From positions 408,425-472,424 of the forward strand of contig NZ_NAPS01000003.1 of assembly GCF_004323185.1 (NCBI RefSeq): DNA of 64,000 nucleotides, given 5' to 3'. Positions within the stretch are counted from its first letter, which is position 1. Each line of letters starts with the position of its first letter. This document shows, one piece after another, positions 47,126 to 57,318 of the stretch. The position numbers and the translations under genes were made by a program. The notes below the pieces were generated by a model, which was given only the letters and a program-made list of their open reading frames with translations, was not told where the DNA came from and searched no databases. The stretch comes from Westiellopsis prolifica IICB1 (GTDB taxonomy: Bacteria > Cyanobacteriota > Cyanobacteriia > Cyanobacteriales > Nostocaceae).

Positions 47126-48118
47126 ATGTCAAGTGAAGCAAGAATTAAAGCTCAATCCTCAGACATTGAAGTCAAAGCAGAGGTAATCGAAGTTTATTCC
47201 CAATCTTCCAGTATTCAGTTAGCTAGAATTTCGACTCAAAAAGCTCCTTGTTTAGGATTTTTTGCCACAGTCGCCTATGGCATCGGACAAGCAATCAGCG
47301 ATGTAGCATGGCAAGCTGGAAAAGCTGTGACTGAAACTACGGCTGGTATGGCAGAAGTGATTAATGGCATGGCATACCAGGCTGGAAAAGCGGTACTAGA
47401 AACTGCTGCTAATGTTGGAGATGTTCTTGATAGCGTCACACCTCCTGGTTTAGCATATTTGTCTGCAACAGCCAATAATATGGGTGAGGTAATCGGAAGT
47501 GCTGCTTTTTTGACTGGAAAAATGGTCGCAGGAACAACTGCTGGTTTTGGCGAAGCGATCGGCAATGCTACCTCTCAAGCAGGCCAAGCTGTTGCTCAGA
47601 CGGTATCTGAAGCCATAGAAAATATTCCCTCGCCTGCATCCAAGGCCACGATTCAAGAATTCGGAGGCAGCTTAATTGGAGCTACTGTCGGAGAAACAGT
47701 AGGGGGAACAGTTGGAGCAGTTGTAGTTGGGATAGCAATGGGACCAGCAGGAATGATTGTTGGTACTCAAGTAGGTAGTGTTGTTGGTTTTACTATTGGA
47801 GCACAGCTTGGTGAGGATGCTGTGCGACAAGTCAATCAGAGCACTCAAAAAAATTCTGAAATTGTTTCTAATGTAAAACCATTATCTTCTCAACAGCAGA
47901 AAGGAAGTTGGTTAGGCAATACTACCTGCAATTTCTTAGGCGAAACTGGTACAGCTGTGATCGGTGGAGTGATTGGGGGTACAGTACTGGGGCCAAAAGG
48001 CAAAGAAGTTGGCAAAAAAATTGGCATGTTTGTAGGTAGGCGAACAGAATGGAACTCTAACACCAAAATCGCAGATCATGTCGAAGTTGGAGGTGAAGGA
48101 GAAAAACAACAACCTTAA
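47126..48118 (+). CDS. Glycine-zipper-rich protein with amphipathic repeats
   Basis: About 330 residues from the ATG at 47126, supported by a gaggt site; the in-frame ATG at 47063 lacks one. Residues about 55-165 contain imperfect repeats rich in Ala/Gly (AWQAGKAVTETTAGMAEVI, AYQAGKAVLETAANVGDVL, AFLTGKMVAGTTAGFGEAI). A glycine-zipper membrane stretch follows (GATVGETVGGTVGAVVVGIA, VGTQVGSVVGFTIGAQLG) and a second at the C-terminal side (GGVIGGTVLGPKGKEVGKKI). Such zippers insert in or bend membranes. It could be a membrane-shaping or anchoring protein in this cation island. No function known to me. Confidence 0.7.
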   Translation: MSSEARIKAQSSDIEVKAEVIEVYSQSSSIQLARISTQKAPCLGFFATVAYGIGQAISDVAWQAGKAVTETTAGMAEVINGMAYQAGKAVLETAANVGDVLDSVTPPGLAYLSATANNMGEVIGSAAFLTGKMVAGTTAGFGEAIGNATSQAGQAVAQTVSEAIENIPSPASKATIQEFGGSLIGATVGETVGGTVGAVVVGIAMGPAGMIVGTQVGSVVGFTIGAQLGEDAVRQVNQSTQKNSEIVSNVKPLSSQQQKGSWLGNTTCNFLGETGTAVIGGVIGGTVLGPKGKEVGKKIGMFVGRRTEWNSNTKIADHVEVGGEGEKQQP

Positions 48119-48149
48119 TGATGAAACTGCTGTGCTGGCGATCAAAAAT

Positions 48150-48173
48150 GTCTTGAAAGTGAACTTTCAAGAC
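48150..48173 (+). terminator. Hairpin downstream of the glycine-zipper gene
   Basis: gtcttgaaagt / actttcaagac with a 2-base loop, 32 bases after the stop codon. A T-run does not follow, so it may be a weak or factor-assisted terminator. Confidence 0.4.
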
Positions 48174-48312
48174 AATCAATCACCAGAAAATTCAAGAACG
48201 AGGGCATGAAAATTTGACCGTGCCAATTTAAAATCTTCAAGCCCTGCACCCAAGGAGTGGTCGGGGTCAATCTAAAATCGCAAATCTAAAATCCAAAATC
48301 GTTTGACTCTTC

Positions 48313-49125
48313 CTACACCCCCACACCCCCACACCCATTTTCAAGATAAGTTGCTGCTTCATGTTGCTGAGATGAACCATTTGAGCCATTGCCATTGTGG
48401 GAGGCAATGACATAATGCTGGGGTAGTTCTAAAGCAACTGGAGGAGCGCTGGTATTGGCAAATTGTCCTGGGGTTGGTCCTGTTTGAGAATCGTAGTCAC
48501 TCAGTTGACTCTGAGGGTATACATAGGCATGACTTACGGGGTCATATGCTAGTACTTCACCTGTTTCAATATGATAAATCCAGCCATAAATCTTCAACTT
48601 ACCTTGATACAACCTGGAGTGAACAATGGGGTAAGTTCTCAAATTTTCAATTTGTGTCAGGACATTCTCAGCGATCACAATCTCTAATAATTCCTCAGAC
48701 TGGAATGTTCTGTAGTTGTCTTTCACTAATCTTCTGGTAGCTTCCGCATGTTTGAGCCAGTCATAAACCAAGGGCATTTCTTGTCTGAGACTATCCAGTG
48801 TCAGCAATCCTTTCATCGCTCCACAGTGAGTATGACCGCAAATCACAACCTGTTCAATATCTAATGCTTGAATTGCATATTCTATTGATGCTCCTTCACC
48901 ACCATTAGCTGCTCCATAAGATGGAACAATATTACCTGCATTACGTATGACAAACAACTCACCGACTTCAGCCTGAGTAATCAAATTTGGATCCATTCGG
49001 GAGTCAGAGCAAGTAATAAATAGGACTCTAGGCTTTTGACCATGAGAAAGTTGCTCAAATAACTCCAGATGGGTAGAGAAATAATTGCTTTTAAACTGTT
49101 GTAGACCTCTAATTAGTTTTCTCAT
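48313..49125 (-). CDS. ccaA: Beta-class carbonic anhydrase
   Basis: A 270-residue enzyme that interconverts CO2 and bicarbonate. The zinc ligands are C39 (ITCSDSRMDP), H98 and C101 (ICGHTHCGAM), with the D41-R43 dyad. The positions match CcaA-type cyanobacterial enzymes. The C-terminus is extended with a Ser/Asn/Gly-rich stretch. In the carboxysome this enzyme supplies CO2 to Rubisco, but here it sits among ion-transport genes away from ccm genes, so it may instead serve pH or bicarbonate balance. It could be a second carbonic anhydrase of the cell. Confidence 0.92.
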   Translation of the reverse strand: MRKLIRGLQQFKSNYFSTHLELFEQLSHGQKPRVLFITCSDSRMDPNLITQAEVGELFVIRNAGNIVPSYGAANGGEGASIEYAIQALDIEQVVICGHTHCGAMKGLLTLDSLRQEMPLVYDWLKHAEATRRLVKDNYRTFQSEELLEIVIAENVLTQIENLRTYPIVHSRLYQGKLKIYGWIYHIETGEVLAYDPVSHAYVYPQSQLSDYDSQTGPTPGQFANTSAPPVALELPQHYVIASHNGNGSNGSSQQHEAATYLENGCGGVGV

Positions 49126-49609
49126 AAGCTAAGTACTGTTTTGCGTGAAATCGTAGCGACCTTAAACGCATTAGACGCTTCGCCTTCCCCTTAGACAAAT
49201 TTGTGCAAAACCGGGCAACCTTATATATTTTGCCGACATTTAAATGTTTTCACGCGTAGGTGGGATCTGCGTTTCCAAAATCGCCATAGAGAAAAACTCA
49301 GCAACCCCAGCATAATGATCCAACTGGTTGTGGTAGAAAAATTTAAGTTATCCATTAGGTAATCTAATTCACTTCAAGTCAAAGTTTTACATTTGAGAAA
49401 CAACTAGGCTTGTTTTAGCTTGCTTCCCCGAAGGGGTACGCAGCGTAAACGCGACATCGGCTTCCCTAGGTAGCCAAGTGAAACATCTCAGTATTTGCCC
49501 AAAATCCCATATTCTACTCTGCGAGAAGCCTCTACGCGTCTACGTTCCGCTAGCGTTCCACTCAGAATGACAAATTATACCTTCCTTGACTTTTCAAACA
49601 TCCTCTTAA
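49126..49609. other. Repeat-containing intergenic stretch
   Basis: Two copies of dispersed gcgtctacg/gaagcc-type cyanobacterial repeats at about 49420-49470 and 49515-49560, plus the promoter region of the carbonic anhydrase. No gene seen. Confidence 0.5.
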
Positions 49610-50734
49610 CTAACCCTGTTCTTGCTTTTCTTCAAAAGCAACTATCAAATATGGTTCTTCAAATTTACCTGATTGAATGGATAGTTTTTGCAAATCTGGA
49701 GGTAAAAAGATATTTCGCCGTTGCTCCCCTGCTTCAACAGTCAGTTCTTGACCGTGTTGAGTTAATTTAACCTGTTTTTTAGTGAATCCTGGTAAAAATA
49801 CAAATAATTGACGGGATTCTAGATCAATCTTGAAAGGAAAAGGAGCCTGATGATTGTTGTTAAAATCAGGTAGAGCTTTCAGTAAAGGATCCCAGTTATG
49901 CTCCTTTAAAGCTGGAATAGAAGTAACACTCAATGGAGCAAAGACTTGCTGTAAATCGGTTAGGTCATCGCCTTCCTGACACTGATAAGCCAGAACCCCA
50001 TTGACAATTAGGTTTATCTGTTGAGCGCTCCCCCAAAGCCATTTAGTTTCAGCGAGAGCTCCTGGTTCATTACTAGTCACCAGGTAAGATGTCAGCTTAT
50101 TTGCATCTCCCACAACAGCCATACCTTCAGCAATCCAACTGCGGATTTGCTCTAAACCTTGTTGCACTTTTTCAGTATCCACATTTGCCGAAACAATTGC
50201 AGAAGCAATTGGCCCACCAATAGAATCAGCAATTTTGTGTAAGCTAAATCCCTCAAATATCTTCCCAAAACGATGAAAATACCAGTCCAACATTCCTGGT
50301 ATGCCTAACATCCGCAGCGTTTCTAAATCTCCCCGACTATCATAGACTATGATTTCATAGTCGCCACTTTGATAGTATTGGCGCATAGCATTGAAATAAA
50401 GGAGACTATCAAATCCAGGAAGCAAAATTAACTCTCCTGAGTAGATTTCTTCAGAGTCAGGTATTGGGATATAAAGGGACAATAGTTGCTTAACTTCTTC
50501 CCAGGTTTGGTCAAGCATTGTTGTAGCCTGTAGCTGCACAGCTTGTAGATTGGGAGCAACAACCTGGGGAATATGCGTCAGAGGGGTTTTCAACAAAGTT
50601 TCAGCATTGGGATTAGGGTTATGAGTGACAAACAGCACTTCTTTTCCCTGTTGAGAAAACCATTTGGCAGTAGCGATCGCTAGCGTTGTATGCCCTATCC
50701 CTACTTTACCAACAAATGTAATGATTCTGCTCAT
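49610..50734 (-). CDS. Get3/ArsA-like protein with altered Walker A and C-terminal Hsp20-like domain
   Basis: A 374-residue protein of the cyanobacterial Get3/ArsA-like family. The N-terminal P-loop reads FVGKVGIGHTTLA, where the canonical GKGGVGKTT lysine is His15; the signature lysine K10 is kept. The middle part has YDSRGDLETLRMLGIPGML, typical of the family. The last 75 residues form an alpha-crystallin-like ArsA_HSP20 domain (RQLFVFLPGFTKKQVKLTQHGQELTVEAGEQRR). Family members are ATPases that handle membrane proteins or metalloids; this one is unlikely to hydrolyse ATP normally. It is close to a STAND-type protein with a similar P-loop loss. Confidence 0.85.
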   Translation of the reverse strand: MSRIITFVGKVGIGHTTLAIATAKWFSQQGKEVLFVTHNPNPNAETLLKTPLTHIPQVVAPNLQAVQLQATTMLDQTWEEVKQLLSLYIPIPDSEEIYSGELILLPGFDSLLYFNAMRQYYQSGDYEIIVYDSRGDLETLRMLGIPGMLDWYFHRFGKIFEGFSLHKIADSIGGPIASAIVSANVDTEKVQQGLEQIRSWIAEGMAVVGDANKLTSYLVTSNEPGALAETKWLWGSAQQINLIVNGVLAYQCQEGDDLTDLQQVFAPLSVTSIPALKEHNWDPLLKALPDFNNNHQAPFPFKIDLESRQLFVFLPGFTKKQVKLTQHGQELTVEAGEQRRNIFLPPDLQKLSIQSGKFEEPYLIVAFEEKQEQG

Positions 50735-50941
50735 TGAAATATTAACCTTTCACTCTAGAATTACTGAAATTCATGTGAAAATTAGGTGATATAAAAACTC
50801 CGGCCAGTATGAGATAGAGTTAATTAACCCAGACTACAAATATTCAGTTAATTCTATGTGAGTAAGGACGAATTAGTGAGATTGACTAAATTTTTAAAAG
50901 ATTGACCAATTGTAATAAAAATTGGTCAATCAATCAGGCAT

Positions 50942-51088
50942 TTAAGGTTCTAGAGTACAAAAACAAGCCGCAGCTACCAGAAGAAATGGAGTACCAGGAA
51001 TCAGAGGCAGAAGTATCCCAACAACACCTACTACAGCGGATATCAAGCCAACAAAAATTCTTGCGGCATTTCTCATCTGCTTAAACAT
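50942..51088 (-). CDS. Small membrane protein resembling the DUF454 N-terminus
   Basis: A 48-residue minus-strand frame, MFKQMRNAARIFVGLISAVV then VGVVGILLPLIPGTPFLLVA and a short tail. The LLPLIPGTPFLLVAAACF stretch is a DUF454 (YbaN-like) hallmark, but full members are about 120 residues, so this is a short form or truncated. It lies just upstream of the Get3-like gene on the same strand. Confidence 0.5.
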   Translation of the reverse strand: MFKQMRNAARIFVGLISAVVGVVGILLPLIPGTPFLLVAAACFCTLEP

Positions 51089-51325
51089 AATTCATTTGTC
51101 CAAATACTTGCTATTTCCTACTAATTGCAATGTACCAGAAAAATTACCTCTTGACTCATAAAATTAATAGTGCGTTACTATACTAATAGTTAATTGCAAA
51201 GATAAGCTAAAGTTTATCTCTTTACTCTAGTTTTAGTAGAAAATCTTATCATCCTTGCATTGGATTGATGGTAGAGTGATGTTAACAGTAATGTATTCTC
51301 TTAAAACATACAATTTGAGGTACTT

Positions 51326-51535
51326 ATGTACTCTTTCTTGAGCATTGCCCCTAGAAACACTGGTTGGACTCAACCATTCAATAGATTTATGAATACACTT
51401 GCGTTGTTGCTTCCCAATATTCTGTTATCGCTGGTCATATCTATTCTTGGCTCAATAATTCTGACCATTTTTGCCTATGGATTGAGCGCGACCACAGGCT
51501 TTCCCATTATGCCCTTTTTCCTAATTATTATTTAA
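51326..51535 (+). CDS. Small membrane protein, 69 residues
   Basis: The ATG is preceded by gagg at five bases. Residues 24-50 and 52-69 are hydrophobic (LALLLPNILLSLVISILGS; GFPIMPFFLIII). Its stop overlaps the 3' end of the convergent gene by four bases. No family recognised. Confidence 0.5.
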   Translation: MYSFLSIAPRNTGWTQPFNRFMNTLALLLPNILLSLVISILGSIILTIFAYGLSATTGFPIMPFFLIII

Positions 51536-52704
51536 CCTAGACGATGCTTGAGCCAGAATGCTAACAGCGGCATTGCTATCCGATAGCTATACTTGGAACC
51601 ATAAACAAGTCCTTTTTGTTCCAATCCAGCCAGCGCCCCTTGCAGACCTCCTCCTCTAGAAAGTTGATGTTTCTCTATATATTCGCGTGAGTGAGGGCTA
51701 TCAGTTGGGTCAAGAGCTAGACTTTCTAAAACACGAGCCTGAATAGGTGGGAGTAGCAAAAGCAAGGACTCAAAAGTTAGAGATAGATCTTCCACTAAAC
51801 TTAAAGCGCTACGGTGGACGTGGTGAGTTTGAATCAATCCGTCCTCAAAAGGATAAACTATTAGGGATGATTGCTGTTCAGAACTCATGACTCTAGGTGC
51901 ATTTTTCTTAGTGTCTTCATCTTTCATCCTTGCAAAAGCTCGACAGTCCAGCCAAATTCGACGGGAAAGAGCGATTGCATCGCCAAGATGACCTTGGACG
52001 TAGTTGAGAAACATGTTGAGTGCTTGACTATCTGCCTCAAATTTAAGTTCTTCTGCTGCCATAGCTTTTATAATCCAGGATTGGAGGTCTTTACGCTCCA
52101 GAGGTGCTAAAGTAACGACATGCAAATTGCTTTCATAAACCCAGGGTTCTGGAACTGTAGCAATTAGGACATAACTAACACGGTTTTGCCGCTCAACTTC
52201 TTGGCGCAAGTAATCTTCCCATTTCCCAGTTCGATCCCAAGAACGGATGTGAGGGAAATTCTGAAATACCAACACAACTCGGCAATCTAAACATTCTGCC
52301 ATCACTTGCGGTAGGGTCAAGAGAGCTTGTAGGATAATCCAGTTATCTTTAGATGAGACGTGCCAGACTAAGCGAGTTCGTCGTGTCAAATATTGTTCCA
52401 GAGTCAACGGATGTTCAATACTCCATCGTTGAATAAGCTCTAGTTCGACTGGATTTGAGAAAACTTCCAGCAATCTTTCTGCTAAAAGTTCCAAAAAACG
52501 AGAAGAATTAGTCGCTCGCAGACAGTCAATTTCTAACACTCTGGCTCCTACCTCTTCGGCTGCCCAACGGATGAGCGCTCGCCGCCCATTTCCTGGAACA
52601 CCTGCCACCATCAGGTCGCCATCCTGAGCAAGAATTGTACTAACTTGCTGTAGTTCTGCCTGCCTGCCTACTAGATATCGGGGAACAAAAGGATTACCGA
52701 CCAT
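51532..52704 (-). CDS. AAA/STAND-like P-loop protein with Arg in place of the Walker A lysine
   Basis: A 390-residue protein. VGRQAELQQV and GVPGNGRRALIRWAAEE at residues 12-50 mark an AAA or STAND-type nucleotide-binding fold, but the lysine of GxxGxGK is R41. A Walker B-like CRVVLVFQNFPH near 155 ends in Gln-Asn rather than Asp-Asp/Glu. The C-terminal third is a winged-helix-like region (YIEKHQLSRGGGLQGALAGLEQKGLVYGSKYSYRI). It could be a regulatory or adaptor protein rather than an ATPase. It is the fourth protein of this island with an altered catalytic site. Confidence 0.7.
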   Translation of the reverse strand: MVGNPFVPRYLVGRQAELQQVSTILAQDGDLMVAGVPGNGRRALIRWAAEEVGARVLEIDCLRATNSSRFLELLAERLLEVFSNPVELELIQRWSIEHPLTLEQYLTRRTRLVWHVSSKDNWIILQALLTLPQVMAECLDCRVVLVFQNFPHIRSWDRTGKWEDYLRQEVERQNRVSYVLIATVPEPWVYESNLHVVTLAPLERKDLQSWIIKAMAAEELKFEADSQALNMFLNYVQGHLGDAIALSRRIWLDCRAFARMKDEDTKKNAPRVMSSEQQSSLIVYPFEDGLIQTHHVHRSALSLVEDLSLTFESLLLLLPPIQARVLESLALDPTDSPHSREYIEKHQLSRGGGLQGALAGLEQKGLVYGSKYSYRIAMPLLAFWLKHRLG

Positions 52705-52787
52705 AGGTAAGAGTTGTTATTGATAACTATAATTTTAGATTATACTTAATACCATTTAATAGTATTGAAATATTTTACCAAGAAAGG

Positions 52788-52932
52788 CAGAAGTACGAAG
52801 GCAGAGGGCAGAAGGTTATATGTATTAACAAAAACTTCAGTTGTGGGTATAAAGCCCACTTAAAATTCAATCCCACGTTTTTAAGCGTGGGTTCCTTCAG
52901 CATAAGTGCCTCCTGCCCTCTGCCTTCTGAAA
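52788..52932. repeat. Dispersed repeat (family G), copy 2
   Basis: Starts gaaaggcagaagtacgaagg, ends ctgccctctgccttctga, with ataaagcccactta and a hairpin cccacgtttttaagcgtggg inside. The gap 52705-53220 also has a ccagatccccgatg-type hairpin at about 52998-53034 and the promoter region of the PacL gene. Confidence 0.6.
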
Positions 52933-53220
52933 GATACTATTATTTATTGCCATAGATATATAACAATTTGATTTGAGTTGTGAACAATTTAGCTCGCCCA
53001 GATCCCCGATGTTTCCAAAAAGTTGGGGATCTTACTTTTCAACGAGCAGTACTTCTGAACTGGTATTTGCCAACTTTGGTAATTACCAATTAATTAAAAG
53101 TACTGAAGAGTGATATTAATTAAAATTATAGTTGATACTATTTAATAGTGCTGTATAGTAAAGTAAGTATTATGAAATATTGTAAGTAGACATAGCAAGC
53201 ATTACTAGGAATTTCGATCC

Positions 53221-56082
53221 ATGTCTTCTAGTACCATATCAGACTCAGCTTTTGCGAAGCCTGAAGCTCCGGCTTGGCATACCTTGGAGGTTGATCAAGC
53301 ACTCTTGAAGCTGAAAAGCGATCGCACTTCTGGTTTAAAAACCACACAAATTACAGAAAAACAGCAGCGTTATGGCTCTAACGAATTGGTAGAAACGGGG
53401 GGACGTAAACCCTTAGAAATCTTGTGGGACCAATTCAAAAACATCATGCTGCTGATGCTGATTGCAGTCGCAATCATCTCTGCAATTTTGGATATTCGCG
53501 AATCTTTTACAGCTGGGAAGTTCGTTTTTCCCAAGGATGCCGTCGCGATTTTTGTAGTCGTAATCTTGAATGGCGTACTAGGCTACATTCAAGAAAGTGG
53601 TGCCGAGAAAGCTTTAGCAGCACTAAAAAACCTAGCTTCATCAAAAGTGCGAGTCATCCGGGACAGTAAGCCAGTAGAAGTAGAGTCAAAGGAACTGGTA
53701 CCAGGAGACATCATGGTCCTAGAAGCTGGAGTCAAAGTAGCAGCCGATGGACGCTTGGTTGAAGCTGCGAATCTGCAAGTACGAGAAGCGGCCCTCACAG
53801 GAGAAGCACACGCAGTCAACAAACAAGCAGAAGTGCTGTTACCAAAAGATGCACCCTTGGGCGATCGCATCAACTTAGTTTTCTCTGGCACTGAAGTTGT
53901 TCAAGGACGAGCAACAGTCATAGTCACTGAAACTGGAATGCAAACAGAACTGGGCAAGATTGCCACCGCACTCCAATCAGTGGAATCTGAGCCTACCCCC
54001 TTACAAAAGCGCATGAGCCAACTAGGAAACACCCTAGTCACGGGTTCCTTAATACTAGTGGCAATAGTCATAGTGGGTGGCACGATTGTTCATCCCTCTC
54101 TGTTTGAGGAATTAGTCAAAGTTTCCCTCAGCATGGCAGTTGCCGTTGTTCCAGAAGGTTTACCAGCAGTAATCACCGTCACCTTAGCACTGGGAACCCA
54201 GCGCATGGTCAGACGCAACGCTCTGATTCGCAAACTTCCTGCCGTAGAAACCCTTGGTTCTGTCACCACCATTTGCTCAGATAAAACTGGAACTCTCACC
54301 CAAAACAAAATGGTAGTACAGGCACTGCATACACCTAGCAGTTCTCTCAGCATTACAGGAGAAGGCTACAGTCCTGAAGGTCACTTTTATGAGATGGGTA
54401 TGATAAATCAACCATCTCAAATGATCTTACCTCAACAGCAGCCAGAACTTTTAGCACTCATGCTTGCCTGTGTCCTGTGTAATGATGCAATTTTGCAAAA
54501 GGAAGGTGGTGAGTGGGCAATTCTCGGAGATCCAACAGAAGGAGCATTACTATCTGTTGCAGGTAAAGCTGGGTTCCGCAAGCATGAGCAAGAAGGTTAT
54601 TTCCCTCGTGTTGCAGAATTTCCTTTCTCCTCAGAGCGCAAGCGTATGAGTGTAATGGTGGAGACTCACAGAAGCGATGAACAACTTTCTGTGTTCCATA
54701 ACCTACACCTTGCACCCTACGTCATGTTTACTAAAGGGTCACCAGAGTTAACCCTAGAACGTTGTACTCATATTCAGGTGGAGAATCGTTGGCAACCGAT
54801 CACAGATGAACAGCGTCGAAAAATTCTCCAACAAAATAATCAGCTTGCAAGTCGAGGTCTGCGAGTTTTAGGATTTGCCAGTAAGCTTTTAACAGAATTG
54901 CCGCCCGAAGCTTCTGAAGATGTCTCCGAAAATGGATTAACATGGCTAGGATTAGTAGGAATGCTAGATGCACCCCGTCCGGAAGTCAGAGAAGCAGTAG
55001 CAAAATGTCGGGCAGCAGGTATTCGCCCTGTTATGATTACTGGAGATCACCAGTTAACAGCGCAGGCGATCGCAGAAGACTTAGGTATTGCTAAAGCAGG
55101 TAGCTTATCTCTTACAGGACAAGAACTAGAAAAACTCAGCATGGCAGACTTGGAGGCAGAGGTTGATCGGGTTAGTGTCTATGCTCGTGTCTCACCAGAA
55201 CATAAGCTGCGAATTGTCCAAGCACTGCAACATCGCAACAATGTAGTGGCGATGACGGGGGATGGAGTCAATGACGCTCCAGCATTAAAGCAGGCAGATA
55301 TTGGTGTGGCAATGGGAATCACAGGTACAGATGTCAGTAAAGAAGCCAGTGATATGGTGCTTCTGGACGACAACTTCGCCACCATCGTCTCAGCTGTAGA
55401 GGAAGGCCGTGTTGTTTACATCAATATTCGCCGCTTCATCCGTTACATTTTAGGCAGCAACATTGGCGAAGTACTGACTATTGCTGCTGCGCCCCTACTA
55501 GGATTAGGTGGTGTGCCAATGTCACCTTTACAAATTCTCTGGATGAACCTAGTAACAGATGGTGTTCCCGCCTTAGCTTTAGCAGTGGAACCAGGTAGAC
55601 CAATTGTCATGCAGCAGCCACCCAAAGACCCTAAAGAAAACATCTTTGCCAGAGGCTTGGGAGCTTATATGATTCGTATTGGCTGTGTCCTAGCGGTAGT
55701 AACCATCTTGATGATGACGTGGGCATACAACTTTACTCAGCAGAACACGGCAGGCGGAACACTTGACCCAGACCGTTGGAAGACAATGGTATTCACTACC
55801 CTCTGTCTAGCTCAAATGGGACATGCGCTTGCTATTCGTTCCAACACTCGTTTATTCATTCAGGTTAATCCCTTCTCTAACCCCTTTATTCTTGCTTCTG
55901 TGATTTTAACCAGCATCTTGCAACTGTTGCTAATTTATATTGAACCACTCCGAAACTTCTTCGGCACTCACTACATTACCTTTCAAGAGCTAATGGTCTG
56001 TATTGGCTTCAGTGCTATTATCTTTATCTGGATTGAGGCCGAGAAGCTATTTATCCGCTGGTTTTTCCGTCCTAGAGTTTAG
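53221..56082 (+). CDS. pacL: P2A-type calcium-transporting ATPase
   Basis: A 953-residue P-type pump with all motifs intact: actuator [27 protein letters not shown] in helix 4, phosphorylation motif [13 protein letters not shown] near residue 354, KGSPELTL in the nucleotide domain, [16 protein letters not shown], and [17 protein letters not shown] in helix 6. Similar to PacL-type and SERCA-like enzymes, so Ca2+ (or Mn2+) efflux is the likely role. It should cooperate with the CAX antiporters of the same region in calcium homeostasis. It is the last gene of the island. Confidence 0.93.
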   Translation: MSSSTISDSAFAKPEAPAWHTLEVDQALLKLKSDRTSGLKTTQITEKQQRYGSNELVETGGRKPLEILWDQFKNIMLLMLIAVAIISAILDIRESFTAGKFVFPKDAVAIFVVVILNGVLGYIQESGAEKALAALKNLASSKVRVIRDSKPVEVESKELVPGDIMVLEAGVKVAADGRLVEAANLQVREAALTGEAHAVNKQAEVLLPKDAPLGDRINLVFSGTEVVQGRATVIVTETGMQTELGKIATALQSVESEPTPLQKRMSQLGNTLVTGSLILVAIVIVGGTIVHPSLFEELVKVSLSMAVAVVPEGLPAVITVTLALGTQRMVRRNALIRKLPAVETLGSVTTICSDKTGTLTQNKMVVQALHTPSSSLSITGEGYSPEGHFYEMGMINQPSQMILPQQQPELLALMLACVLCNDAILQKEGGEWAILGDPTEGALLSVAGKAGFRKHEQEGYFPRVAEFPFSSERKRMSVMVETHRSDEQLSVFHNLHLAPYVMFTKGSPELTLERCTHIQVENRWQPITDEQRRKILQQNNQLASRGLRVLGFASKLLTELPPEASEDVSENGLTWLGLVGMLDAPRPEVREAVAKCRAAGIRPVMITGDHQLTAQAIAEDLGIAKAGSLSLTGQELEKLSMADLEAEVDRVSVYARVSPEHKLRIVQALQHRNNVVAMTGDGVNDAPALKQADIGVAMGITGTDVSKEASDMVLLDDNFATIVSAVEEGRVVYINIRRFIRYILGSNIGEVLTIAAAPLLGLGGVPMSPLQILWMNLVTDGVPALALAVEPGRPIVMQQPPKDPKENIFARGLGAYMIRIGCVLAVVTILMMTWAYNFTQQNTAGGTLDPDRWKTMVFTTLCLAQMGHALAIRSNTRLFIQVNPFSNPFILASVILTSILQLLLIYIEPLRNFFGTHYITFQELMVCIGFSAIIFIWIEAEKLFIRWFFRPRV

Positions 56083-56139
56083 TTGGCGGTGCGAAACTCA
56101 AAAGCCTTTTGACCTGAATAGGACTAAGATAAGCCGAAA

Positions 56140-56220
56140 GTCACTCGATTTTGGATTTTGGACTTTGGATTTTAGATTTCAGATTTTCATTTTAATCCAA
56201 AATCTAAAATCTAAAATTGT
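56140..56220. repeat. attttggatttt/aaatccaaaat-type repeat
   Basis: Short units gattttggattt and ccaaaatctaaaat repeat in both orientations and can pair with each other. Similar stretches lie at 28220-28250 and 48265-48302. Confidence 0.5.
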
Positions 56221-56300
56221 TCGGTCAATGTTTAGAAAGAAGAATTCCAGATTTACAAACATTGTCTAGAGAGGTTGCTCCCAAGCTGCAATTTCTGATT

Positions 56301-56435
56301 TTAGTAATTGGCGATCGCCAATTCAAGGATATAAGCACGGGTTAGACTTCGAGCTTTTCGCTTGCCTGTTTTCATTAGCGATCGCAGTTCGGATAACTCT
56401 GCTTCATTTAAGTCTACAGTGTATTTTTTTGCCAT
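56301..56435 (-). pseudogene. N-terminal fragment of an IS630-type transposase
   Basis: A 44-codon minus-strand frame beginning MAKKYTVDLNEAELSELRSL and continuing with KTGKRKARSLTRAYILE. The pattern matches the start of IS630-family transposases (helix-turn-helix domain); the rest is absent. The gap 56436-56855 holds no other gene and must contain the promoter of the following operon. Confidence 0.55.
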
Positions 56436-56855
56436 CACACAATCTTGGTCTTAGCTTACCACCAGATGCTACTACCAGGCAAAGTTACTTTGGTGGACTA
56501 CTAGAAGGACACGAATTTATCAAGTTTGGTTGACTTCTCCTAATTCCAAAAACTTTTTTATTTTTTCTCAAAAAATCGGGATTTTTTGTAATAAAACTAA
56601 AAATTGTACCCGATCGAGGACTAGGCATGTTTAAGCAATCAGGACTATCGTAGTCTTAACTTAACTTAGATCTTGCGCCTACCCGGTATACCATCTGAAA
56701 ATAAATTCTCAGGCTGATAGCATAAGTTATTTAAAGGGACTCAAATACTTTCCTAATTAGATTTATCTGACTTTCGCTATCAACCTTTAAAATTTATTTC
56801 TTGGCGAAACGAAAAACTGGTGCAAGAGTTCTTGTGATTAAAGGACTACTTTAGT

Positions 56856-57311
56856 ATGGCAATAACTTCTAGTTCTGACAGTGTACGGACTTCTACCTAC
56901 TGGATTCAGATCGGTTTTTTCTCAATAGTTGTGCTTTTTAATGTCTGCTTAAATCTTCAAGTTTTGACTGTTGGACTAGCGTATTTTTACGATCCTGAGT
57001 GGTGGAAAGTTCATGTTTGGCTGGTGCGTGGTTACAGTGGATTGACACCACTGCTGTTAGGATTGGTGTTCTTGAGTCCATTTCCTAAACGAGTGCGAGG
57101 GCTGACGGTAAGTATGCCAATACTTCTTGCACTACAGTTTATTACAATTCACTTGAATCCACCTTTACCTTTGTCCTTACCTTTAGGTGTATTACACCCA
57201 TTAATTGGGTTCACGCTGTTTTCTGCTTCCACAACTTTAGTTCATCGTACGCAGCGCTTCATATTTCCTAAGCTAGATGATGAAAGCGATGTTAATTTAA
57301 CTAAGCAATGA
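56856..57311 (+). CDS. DUF6220-like integral membrane protein
   Basis: A 151-residue protein with four hydrophobic segments (IQIGFFSIVVLFNVCLNLQV; GLTPLLLGLVFLSPF; MPILLALQFITIHL; HPLIGFTLFSAS). YFYDPEWWKVHVWLVRGYSG fits DUF6220 as I know it. It ends seven bases before the devB-like gene and is probably co-transcribed. Function unknown; the context suggests an envelope role. Confidence 0.7.
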   Translation: MAITSSSDSVRTSTYWIQIGFFSIVVLFNVCLNLQVLTVGLAYFYDPEWWKVHVWLVRGYSGLTPLLLGLVFLSPFPKRVRGLTVSMPILLALQFITIHLNPPLPLSLPLGVLHPLIGFTLFSASTTLVHRTQRFIFPKLDDESDVNLTKQ

Positions 57312-57318
57312 TCCAAAG

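Noticed and set aside
49495-49770. 91-codon plus-strand frame
   Set aside because: Most of it is antisense to the Get3-like gene and the rest is repeat sequence.
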